Of a stretch of DNA of 64,000 nucleotides, positions 8,175 to 14,615 are shown piece by piece (the first letter of the stretch is position 1; every line of letters begins with the position of its first letter). The notes beneath the pieces were generated by a model, which saw only the letters and a program-made list of their open reading frames with translations, did no database searches and was not told the origin of the DNA. The stretch covers positions 10,053-74,052 of the forward strand of contig JANOBD010000019.1 of NCBI GenBank assembly GCA_031411495.1. The letters are read 5' to 3'. The position numbers and the translations under genes are program-made. The DNA comes from JANOBD01 sp031411495 (GTDB lineage Bacteria > Planctomycetota > Phycisphaerae > Tepidisphaerales > Tepidisphaeraceae).

Positions 8175-9122
8175 TCAGGCAAGGTCGGCGACGAGTTGCT
8201 CGACGACGGGAGCGTCCAAGGCTGCGCCGTCAAGCCATCGCACCACCGGGAAGCGTCTGAACCACTTGTTCTGCCGGCGCGCGAGTTGGCGGGTGTGGAT
8301 CTTGATCTGCTCGCAGGCATCGTCGAGCGTCGCTCGTCCTTGCAGATGGTCGATCAGTTCCGCATAGCCCGTCGCCTCGCTGGCGGTCTTGGAAAGCGAT
8401 CCGTAGCGGTCGAGCAGATTTCGAACTTCTTCGAGCCAGCCGGCGTGAATCATCTGCTTCACGCGTGCGTTGATCCGTCGATTGATAGCTTCGGTTTCCC
8501 AACGAAGACCCAGCCACGTGGCCGGATGGCGGACCTGCGCGCCCCACTCGCGCTGATGATCGGAGATCGCCTTGCCGGTGAGTTCGTAGACCTCGAGCGC
8601 GCGGACAATTCGCCGCTGGTCGTTTGCATGGATTCGGGTGACGGCCGCCGGATCGACCGTGCGGAGTCGCTCGTAGAGCGCGTCCATCGGCTGGTTCATC
8701 AATCGAGACCGCAGCTCGACATCGGCGCTGGGCCCTTCGAAGAGTCCCTCGAAGAGCGTCTTGAAATACATTGGCGTGCCGCCAACGGCGACGAGCGTAA
8801 CGCCGCGCCCTGCCGCATCGGCGATCACCCGATCGGCCTGCTCCACGAACATGGCTGCGGTGAACGACTGCGTCGGCTCGACGATGTCGATGAGGTGGTG
8901 CGGCACCTCCGCGCGTTCGGCGGCGGTCGGCTTGGCGGTGCCGATGTCCATGCCACGGTAGACGGTCATCGAATCGACGCAGAGGATTTCGGCACCGATC
9001 CGGCGCGCGATCTCCAGCGCGAGGCCGCTCTTGCCGGAGGCGGTGGGACCGATGATTGCGATAATAGATGGTGCTGCTGCCAAGGTGACACCCGTTGTGA
9101 AGGGTTGCCCTTCACCAGTCAA
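8175..9122 (-). CDS. miaA: tRNA dimethylallyltransferase
   Basis: MiaA transfers dimethylallyl from DMAPP to A37 of tRNAs that read UNN codons. The 315-residue protein has the P-loop GPTASGKS at 25-32, VDSMTVYRGMDIGTAKP at 49-65, and PHHLIDI, then the ANDQRRIVRALE helix near 160. The family box is usually DSxQVY; here Thr replaces Gln. The frame opens with TTG 9122; another in-frame TTG 13 codons on (MAAAPSIIAII if used) would fit the family N-terminus equally well. A GAAGG/CCTTC hairpin at 9100-9114 lies between them. Convergent with the PA14 remnant (3-base gap), divergent from hsp20. Confidence 0.93.
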   Translation of the reverse strand: MTGEGQPFTTGVTLAAAPSIIAIIGPTASGKSGLALEIARRIGAEILCVDSMTVYRGMDIGTAKPTAAERAEVPHHLIDIVEPTQSFTAAMFVEQADRVIADAAGRGVTLVAVGGTPMYFKTLFEGLFEGPSADVELRSRLMNQPMDALYERLRTVDPAAVTRIHANDQRRIVRALEVYELTGKAISDHQREWGAQVRHPATWLGLRWETEAINRRINARVKQMIHAGWLEEVRNLLDRYGSLSKTASEATGYAELIDHLQGRATLDDACEQIKIHTRQLARRQNKWFRRFPVVRWLDGAALDAPVVEQLVADLA

Positions 9123-9175
9123 AGTTGCAGCCAGTTATAAAGCGAATCGCCCCGTGGAAATGCGATTTTTCGTGC

Positions 9176-9191
9176 GAAAATCGCGATTTTC
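9176..9191. promoter_or_regulatory. Perfect 16-bp palindrome between miaA and hsp20
   Basis: GAAAATCGCGATTTTC is a perfect 16-base palindrome. A third half-site, CGATTTT at 9163-9169, pairs with AAAATCG at 9177-9183 across a 7-base loop. The cluster lies 54 bases upstream of the miaA frame and about 100 bases upstream of hsp20, where an operator for heat-shock control would be expected. It does not match the CIRCE consensus. Binding protein unknown. Confidence 0.5.
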
Positions 9192-9292
9192 TCGCATCCG
9201 AAACACCCAGGCGTCTGGCACGGAGTTTGAAATACCTCCCGCGTCGGCTGCACGTGCGGCCCATCGATCGCAGATTTCAATCGGAGGTTTTT

Positions 9293-9727
9293 ATGACGCT
9301 TGCTACTCGCAACAATCGTGGCCTGGTTGATCCGTTCGACACCGCTACCCGCGACCTGGACACATTTGTCCAACGCGTTTTCGGACGCGACGCGAACTTT
9401 ACGCCCTACGGCGTCGACATCTACGAAGATGCCGACCATCTGCATGTCGATGCGGAGTTGCCGGGCTTCACCAAGGATCAGATCGACGTGACGATCGACA
9501 ACAATGTCCTCACCATCACGGCCGATCGTAGCCAGGAAAAAGAGGATGAGAAGACCAACGGCGGCTGGCTGCTCAAGGAACGCCGACACACGCGGTTCCA
9601 GCGCAGCTTCTCGCTGCCCAACACGATCGACGGCAGTAGCGTCGACGCGAAGCTGCTCGATGGCTTGCTGCAACTGACGCTCAACAAGCGTCAGGAAGCC
9701 AAGCCACGAAAGATTTCGATCGCGTGA
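9293..9727 (+). CDS. Hsp20/alpha-crystallin family small heat-shock protein
   Basis: A 144-residue ATP-independent holdase that binds unfolding proteins. The start at ATG 9293 is set by a GGAGG ribosome binding site at 9283-9287; the frame reaching back to 9125 has no homology. The alpha-crystallin domain covers about 38-130, beginning PYGVDIYEDADHLHVDAELPG and closing with the family A-x-L-x-x-G-like signature (DAKLLDGLLQLTL). The C-terminal tail ends in KPRKISIA, an I-x-I-like anchoring motif. A palindrome cluster lies about 100 bases upstream and a strong hairpin follows at 9783-9812. Confidence 0.93.
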   Translation: MTLATRNNRGLVDPFDTATRDLDTFVQRVFGRDANFTPYGVDIYEDADHLHVDAELPGFTKDQIDVTIDNNVLTITADRSQEKEDEKTNGGWLLKERRHTRFQRSFSLPNTIDGSSVDAKLLDGLLQLTLNKRQEAKPRKISIA

Positions 9728-9782
9728 TCGAGATGACAAGTGCAAAGGTGCGTGATGTGAGACGCCTCGCATCACGCGAGAG

Positions 9783-9812
9783 CGCGACGCGCGGCCCATG
9801 CCGCGCGTCGCG
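9783..9812 (+). terminator. GC-rich hairpin downstream of hsp20
   Basis: A perfect 13-bp stem (CGCGACGCGCGGC with its complement) and a 4-base loop lie 55 bases after the hsp20 stop. No T-run follows, so it may be a terminator helper or an mRNA 3'-end stabiliser rather than a classical intrinsic terminator. Confidence 0.5.
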
Positions 9813-9871
9813 TCTGCTAACGGCACCGCAGAGATGCGGACGGCCTAGGCGTTCGAATTGAGGGTCGGCGT

Positions 9872-9887
9872 AAAATATCAATATTTT
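9872..9887. promoter_or_regulatory. AT-rich inverted repeat AAAATAT-CA-ATATTTT
   Basis: A 7-bp perfect inverted repeat around a 2-base centre in otherwise GC-rich DNA, in the gap between hsp20 and the pyrK-like gene. It could be an operator half-site pair. No partner gene is obvious. Confidence 0.35.
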
Positions 9888-9973
9888 GCCAAACCATCGT
9901 CGCAGTTGTTGTGAACTTGCCCCGTTTTCTGCTTCGGAAGGACGCGGCGCTGAAAAATCTTTGCACCTTGACT

Positions 9974-10008
9974 CTTCGTAAATACATTTCCAAAAATACT
10001 TTACGAAG
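9974..10008. repeat. Inverted repeat with 9-bp arms CTTCGTAAA / TTTACGAAG
   Basis: The arms at 9974-9982 and 10000-10008 are perfect; partial pairing continues inward through TACATTT and AAATAC. It stands 35 bases upstream of the consensus promoter at 10043 and could be a regulator site or a hairpin in a transcript from the left. It is not followed by a T-run. Confidence 0.45.
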
Positions 10009-10042
10009 AATTGGTGATCGCAGGAACATCGGACGTCTTTCG

Positions 10043-10072
10043 TTGACACCTCTTTTTGAAGAGGGGTATAGT
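10043..10072 (+). promoter_or_regulatory. Consensus sigma-70 promoter TTGACA-N18-TATAGT
   Basis: A perfect -35 box (TTGACA 10043-10048) and a near-perfect -10 box (TATAGT 10067-10072) are separated by 18 bases. The spacer itself is a CCTC/GAGG inverted repeat, which could be an operator. Transcription should start close to 10079. It is the best promoter match I found in the window. Confidence 0.75.
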
Positions 10073-10078
10073 GCCGGC

Positions 10079-10187
10079 AGTCGCCGATCGCTTTCGAGCA
10101 GGCGGCCACACGAACTACGCGGCTTTATGCCGTGGCGCAACGTCCAGAGGCGGAATCGGAGCCACCCCTCTGGACGTTCTTTTTTGT
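10079..10187 (+). ncRNA. Candidate small RNA or attenuated leader upstream of the pyrK-like gene
   Basis: About 110 nt between a consensus promoter and a strong intrinsic terminator, with no reading frame of note. The transcript would fold a CGCGGC-TTTAT-GCCGTG hairpin around 10117-10133 just before the terminator stem. The next gene starts 68 bases beyond the T-run, so the element could be a free small RNA or an attenuator or riboswitch controlling it. I do not recognise a known RNA family in it. Confidence 0.55.
10139..10186 (+). terminator. Strong intrinsic terminator of the candidate small RNA
   Basis: A 12-bp perfect stem (AACGTCCAGAGG at 10139-10150 with CCTCTGGACGTT at 10167-10178) closes a 16-base loop and is followed by CTTTTTT. 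This is a textbook intrinsic terminator on the plus strand. Confidence 0.85.
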
Positions 10188-10254
10188 CGTCAGACCGACC
10201 CTTCTCGCTGACCTTCGTCGTTGATCTTTTTCTCGCTCTGGCGAGACTGCGCGC

Positions 10255-11238
10255 ATGACGCTCGCTTCCGCATCGTTCGAACGCTCCCGCGGCCAGTACG
10301 CGGCGAGCGTCGTCGCAAACTACACGCTCTGTCGGGAGCACTATCGGCTCACACTCGCCGTCCCCGGCCTGCCGAGGTCTCAGCCAGGACAATTCGTTCA
10401 GCTTGCCTGTCGGTTTGACTCCATGTCACAGGTCGAGCACGAAGTCGACTGGTCTCCGGGCCAGCGATTCGAGATCAAAGGCGACGAGTTTCGCGGCATC
10501 GATGCCTTCCTCCGCCGCCCGTTCTCGATCGCAGGCCGTCGCGACGTCGATGGCGTCCCGCACATTGACATCATCGGCCGAGAGGTCGGACCGGGCACGC
10601 GCTTCCTGGCGCGCCTTCAGGCCGGTGACACCGTCACCCTGCTCGGTCCCCTTGGCAACACCTTCGCGTTGCCGGAACCCGGAGGGACTGCGCTCCTGGT
10701 TGGCGGCGGCGTCGGGATTCCCCCGATGATTTATCTCGCACAAGCCATCGCCGAGGCGTTTGAGCGCGACCCGGCCCAACATCGGCATGCCACCGCGTTC
10801 TGCGGGGCATTGACCCGCGACCTGCTGGCCCTCACCATCGAATCCGACGTCTCCATCCGCGAGTTCAACCGGTTCGGCGCGCGGGCAGTCATCACAACCG
10901 ATGACGGCACCTTCGGCACCAGGGGGCTCGTCACGCACGCCCTCGAACACCACCTCGACAACGAGATGAGTTCTGTTGAACTGGCCAAGTCGGTCGTCTA
11001 CACCTGCGGGCCGGAGCCGATGATGAAAGCCGTTCAGTCGATCGCCCTGCAGCGCGGGATCCGTTGCCAGATCGCCGTCGAGCGCGCCATGGCATGCGGC
11101 ATGGGCACGTGCCAGTCCTGCTGCATCCGCGTGAAGAAGGACGATCCCTGCAAGCCGCCGCTGGAAGGCAAAGACTGGTGCTACCGCCTCGCGTGTACAG
11201 ACGGACCGGTGTTCGATGCCACGAAGCTGCTCTGGTGA
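10255..11238 (+). CDS. pyrK: Dihydroorotate dehydrogenase electron-transfer subunit (PyrK-like)
   Basis: A 327-residue FAD/[2Fe-2S] reductase subunit that links type 1B dihydroorotate dehydrogenase (PyrD) to NAD in pyrimidine synthesis. The flavin-binding RRPFSIA motif lies near 85-91, the NAD-binding LLVGGGVGIPPM near 146-157, and the cluster ligands at Cys281, Cys286 and Cys289 (CGMGTCQSC) with Cys309 or Cys314 as the fourth. It is somewhat longer than PyrK of Firmicutes because of an insert near 55-80. No pyrD is adjacent, so the partner must be elsewhere. A promoter-hairpin-terminator module directly upstream suggests control by transcription attenuation. Confidence 0.85.
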   Translation: MTLASASFERSRGQYAASVVANYTLCREHYRLTLAVPGLPRSQPGQFVQLACRFDSMSQVEHEVDWSPGQRFEIKGDEFRGIDAFLRRPFSIAGRRDVDGVPHIDIIGREVGPGTRFLARLQAGDTVTLLGPLGNTFALPEPGGTALLVGGGVGIPPMIYLAQAIAEAFERDPAQHRHATAFCGALTRDLLALTIESDVSIREFNRFGARAVITTDDGTFGTRGLVTHALEHHLDNEMSSVELAKSVVYTCGPEPMMKAVQSIALQRGIRCQIAVERAMACGMGTCQSCCIRVKKDDPCKPPLEGKDWCYRLACTDGPVFDATKLLW

Positions 11239-11256
11239 ACATTCGCTCTCCGCGAC

Positions 11257-11829
11257 TCACCAATCCCGTTTCCTGTAATCCTTCTCATCGTACTTGCCGT
11301 CACCGTTTAAGTCGGCAAACGTGCCGTCGAGCGATTTTGCGTAGGTGATTTCCTTTTCGGGCGCGTGCATGCGCTGTAGCGCATCGATCTGTGCGCGCAT
11401 GCACCCAAGTTCGGCATCGGTACCGGAATAAATGTCGGCAGGAACGGTCCTGCCCGGATACGCGGCAAGGTAATCGTTGTACTGCGAGATGTGCCGACAC
11501 TCGTGCACGAGCGTCGACGCGTACCACGTGAGCGAATAGCTGCTGGTCTTTTGCGCGACTTGGATCCGCCGGCTCCAGACGTCCGCACCGGACTTCTCGA
11601 ACTCTTGGATCGTCAGCACCTCACGGGTCAGCTGCGAGTAGGCATCTGCGCTGTTGTCGGCGAGCAGCCGAAGCGCATCTTTCGTTCGCGTGATGAACTC
11701 AAGGCTCCCTTCGACTGCGATGCCGTCCACCAACTCGCGGCGTGGCTGCCCGAACGTGCGGACCATGAATGTCGCCGCGAGCAGCACCAATACGATCCCG
11801 ATGGCAAGCACCTTCCGCTGATGCGGCAT
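11257..11829 (-). CDS. Membrane-anchored hypothetical protein with HExxH-like motif and EF-hand-like tail
   Basis: The 190-residue protein has an N-terminal hydrophobic anchor or signal (8-24), then a mixed domain with LVHECRHISQY near 118-128, resembling the HExxH zinc-binding motif of metallopeptidases. The C-terminus holds DLNGDGKYDEKDY, which fits a calcium-binding EF-hand or dockerin-like loop (D-x-N-x-D-G-x-x-D-x-x-D). I do not recognise a named family. A small periplasmic metalloprotein is the best inference. It is convergent with the pyrK-like gene and divergent from the next one. Confidence 0.7.
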   Translation of the reverse strand: MPHQRKVLAIGIVLVLLAATFMVRTFGQPRRELVDGIAVEGSLEFITRTKDALRLLADNSADAYSQLTREVLTIQEFEKSGADVWSRRIQVAQKTSSYSLTWYASTLVHECRHISQYNDYLAAYPGRTVPADIYSGTDAELGCMRAQIDALQRMHAPEKEITYAKSLDGTFADLNGDGKYDEKDYRKRDW

Positions 11830-11988
11830 TTGGGAAGCTTACCAACCGCGTTATGGGTTGCCTATCGAATTGCGTCCAACGGTGCGCAGATCGAAATCCC
11901 GGACTTTCGAAGCGGAAGTGCGTAAAATCCTCTCGGAGCAACGCGAATTACTCCCTCGCGTGAGGAGTGCGAGATTGAAAGGCACAAC

Positions 11989-12504
11989 GTGGTCCAGCTG
12001 TCGATAAGAGCCCAGCGCGAACTGGAGATCATGAACGCGGCCGATGCGATGCGGCTGCTCGCGGCCGCCGCGATCCCCCTGCATGTGCTTCCGTTCGGTG
12101 GCGTCCTCTTTTCGATTCTCGGCGTGAAGCTGGCCTGCCTGGGGTTGTTCCTGATTTGGGCGCTTGGCCAGGTCGTGCTGCACCTGGCGCTGATTCGCGC
12201 AGCGGACGAACTTCTCGAAAAGACGCGTCGCAACCTCATCATCGCCCTTTGCGCCGGGACGCTCCTGGCACTTCTCGCGATCGGCGGACAGGCGCTGGTC
12301 GCTGGAATGATCGGCAGCGGCATTGTGGTTATTCTCGTCATCGGCTGCGGCATGTTCGACCTCCTCACAGCCGCCTCGCTGTTGTATGTGTACATGGCCT
12401 GCTTTCGTCTCATCGGCTCATTTCCGTACCAAGCGAATGACCGCCATGCCGGGTTTGAGGTCGTCGTACCAGAGGCTCGAACGCTGGACGAACGGGCCGC
12501 GTGA
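11989..12504 (+). CDS. Hypothetical integral membrane protein
   Basis: A 171-residue protein with four likely membrane helices (about 22-45, 46-68, 83-100 and 105-135) and a charged C-terminal tail. No enzymatic motif is visible and I do not recognise a family. The frame starts with GTG 11989; ATG 12031 (MNAADAMRLLAA) is an alternative with GGAG close upstream. The overlapping 272-residue minus-strand frame is Ser/Arg-rich and looks like its shadow. It is followed after 42 bases by the prepilin-like gene on the same strand. Confidence 0.6.
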   Translation: MVQLSIRAQRELEIMNAADAMRLLAAAAIPLHVLPFGGVLFSILGVKLACLGLFLIWALGQVVLHLALIRAADELLEKTRRNLIIALCAGTLLALLAIGGQALVAGMIGSGIVVILVIGCGMFDLLTAASLLYVYMACFRLIGSFPYQANDRHAGFEVVVPEARTLDERAA

Positions 12505-12546
12505 ATAGGGATGGTCGCCGCGGCCGATGTGATGTATCGTTGGGCG

Positions 12547-13281
12547 ATGCGAGCTTTTCGAGGCTTCACCCTGATCGAGATTCTGGTGGTCATCGCGATC
12601 ATTGGCGTGCTTCTGGCACTGCTACTACCGGAACTGGAAAAGGCTCGTGAACAGGCCAACACAGTCCGCTGCGCCGCCAACCTCTCGCAGATCGGCGTGG
12701 CGATGACCCTTTATGAAAATGATAACCACGGCGCTTGGCCGCGAACGAGTTACGTCGCGGGCGCGCCACTTTCGTTTGGAACGCGAGCAGACGCGGAGGA
12801 CCCGTTCCAGCCCGGCGGACCCGCCGCGAACGACGTGACGGCGGCAATGTTCCTCCTCATTCGCACCAAGCGCGCATTGCCACAAACCTTTGCCGATCCT
12901 TATACCGACGAGTTCACGTCCGTGCCCGACGAGGCCTTGAATCTCCAGGCCCGCTCCAATTTCACCGACTACCGCAAGAACCTCGCCTACAGCTACGCGA
13001 ACCCGTATCCGAGCGACGAAGCGCAGCGCGCCGGATACCGCGCAGGCGGCAGGATCGATCCTGCGTTCGTCCTCGCCGCCGACCTCAATCCTGGAAAGCC
13101 GGGCAATAGTCGAAACCACGAGGGCCGCGGCCAGAACGTCCTCTTCGGCGACACGCACGTCGAATGGTGCAAGAGCAACCTCTGCGGCATCGGCCACGAT
13201 GACATCTACACCAATCGCAACGGCATCATCGTGGGCTCGCCGGTGGATCGAACGGATTCGGTGCTCCTGCCGACGCGCTGA
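12547..13281 (+). CDS. Type II secretion/prepilin-like protein with N-terminal methylation motif
   Basis: A 244-residue protein beginning MRAFRGFTLIEILVVIAI: the prepilin peptidase site is Gly6-Phe7 and the pilin Glu5 equivalent is Glu11. The hydrophobic helix continues to about residue 32, followed by a globular domain with AANLSQIGVAMTLYENDNHGAWP, which is the planctomycete prepilin-like (H-X9-DG-related) pattern, and ends with NVLFGDTHVEW. Such proteins are abundant in Planctomycetota and their roles are largely unknown. ATG 12547 gives the short leader typical of the family; the longer frame from 12511 does not. Confidence 0.88.
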   Translation: MRAFRGFTLIEILVVIAIIGVLLALLLPELEKAREQANTVRCAANLSQIGVAMTLYENDNHGAWPRTSYVAGAPLSFGTRADAEDPFQPGGPAANDVTAAMFLLIRTKRALPQTFADPYTDEFTSVPDEALNLQARSNFTDYRKNLAYSYANPYPSDEAQRAGYRAGGRIDPAFVLAADLNPGKPGNSRNHEGRGQNVLFGDTHVEWCKSNLCGIGHDDIYTNRNGIIVGSPVDRTDSVLLPTR

Positions 13282-13465
13282 ATCAATGTTGATTCGCCTG
13301 CCGTCAAAACGCGAAGCCACTTGACGCCACAATCAGACCGCCGCAATCCGGTCGCAGGACGTCCCCGCACGCCGGATCGCGACGAGCGTGTGCGGCGCCG
13401 AACCGCCATGGCCCGCGTCGCGTGATACTCCGACAGGTGATCAACCCGGACGCCGTATCAAGAAC

Positions 13466-14557
13466 TCACTTGATCACCGCATCTACCACCACCGGATAGT
13501 GGTCGCTCGCCACATCGGCCAGATCCCCGCGAAAAACGTAGACGTACTTCACCCACTCGGCCGCCTCCGGGGTGGCGAAGGCGTGATCGATGAAGCTGCG
13601 GTGGCGTGCCGAGCGGTAGCCGCCGTAGCTGATCTCGCCGCGGTCGACCAGCGGCTTGGTGAGGATGGTGAGTGCCGTCGCGCCGGTGCCGGCGACCTTC
13701 TCGATCGCGCTGCCGCCGGCCTGCTTCTCGAACTCGTCCATGCCCAGCTCATCGTTCATGTCGCCGAGGAAGAACACCTGCGGCGGGCCGATCTTCTTGA
13801 CCTCGTTGACGATCTGGTTGGTCCGCTCGGCCTCGGCGTTGCGCCACTTGGTGACTTCGAGGCTGTTGTCGCTCTTGCTCTTGGCGTGATTCGTGCCGAC
13901 CCAGAACTTGGTTCCGTTGGGCGCCTGGATGAGCGCGAAGCCCGGCCCACGGGCGAAGAGTTTGTCGAAGATCGGGTTGACGTGATTCGTGTCCGGCTCG
14001 TTGCGATAATCCTCGCGGAACTCGAGCACCTTGAAGCCGGGGCGCACGAGGATGGCAGTGTTCTGGCCGCGCTCGGTGTTGGTCTTAAAGATGTGGACGG
14101 TTTCGAAATACCCCTGCAGGAACTGGGTGTTGAAGTAATTCAGGTCTTTCCCGTCGCACCCTTCCTGCAGCACCCAGATGTCCGGCTTCACGTCGGTGAT
14201 GGTTCGGGCGACCTCCCAGTTCTCTTCATCGTCTTCCTTGCGCTCGCGTGCGATGAGTTCGAGCGCGGCCGGCGGCCAGTCGGGCTGGGTGGTCTTGCTC
14301 ACCGCGAACGCCTTGAAGTTCTCGGCGAAGTTCTCGACGTTGTATGTCATGATGCGAACCGGTTGGCCGGTCGGCTGCGTCGTTGCGTTCTGGACGAAGA
14401 CGGCAGGCTGAACGGGCGCGGACGCGACCGATGGCTGGACGCTCGCCGAAACATCCGACGCCGCGGCGGATTTTCGACTCGCTTCCTGCGCCGACTGGCA
14501 TGCCGACACCGTGACTAGACTCATCGCCGCAACTGCAATCATCATCTTTGGCATCAT
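13466..14557 (-). CDS. Endonuclease/exonuclease/phosphatase-fold lipoprotein
   Basis: A 363-residue lipoprotein. From ATG 14557 or 14554 it has a lipobox signal (LVTVSAC, Cys about 21). A linker with two TTQP motifs precedes the catalytic domain, which shows the EEP-fold motifs in order: IMTYNVENF, DIWVLQEG, GTNHAKSKSD, FLGDMNDE and ASDHYPVVVD at the end. The last Asp-His pair is catalytic in this superfamily. Substrates range from nucleic acids to phospholipids, so a secreted nuclease or phosphodiesterase is likely but unproven. It is divergent from mutS with 58 bases between starts. The long plus-strand frame opposite is a shadow. Confidence 0.87.
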   Translation of the reverse strand: MMPKMMIAVAAMSLVTVSACQSAQEASRKSAAASDVSASVQPSVASAPVQPAVFVQNATTQPTGQPVRIMTYNVENFAENFKAFAVSKTTQPDWPPAALELIARERKEDDEENWEVARTITDVKPDIWVLQEGCDGKDLNYFNTQFLQGYFETVHIFKTNTERGQNTAILVRPGFKVLEFREDYRNEPDTNHVNPIFDKLFARGPGFALIQAPNGTKFWVGTNHAKSKSDNSLEVTKWRNAEAERTNQIVNEVKKIGPPQVFFLGDMNDELGMDEFEKQAGGSAIEKVAGTGATALTILTKPLVDRGEISYGGYRSARHRSFIDHAFATPEAAEWVKYVYVFRGDLADVASDHYPVVVDAVIK

Positions 14558-14615
14558 TGGATTGTCCTGATCTCCGAAGTTACTGTGCCGCGTCGCGGCG
14601 AGGGCCGCAGACCGA

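Noticed and set aside
11862..12680. Minus-strand frame of 272 residues
   Set aside because: Ser/Arg-rich shadow of the four-helix membrane protein and the prepilin N-terminus.
13388..14518. Plus-strand frame of 376 residues opposite the EEP lipoprotein
   Set aside because: The minus strand carries all catalytic motifs and a lipobox; the plus frame has no family features.
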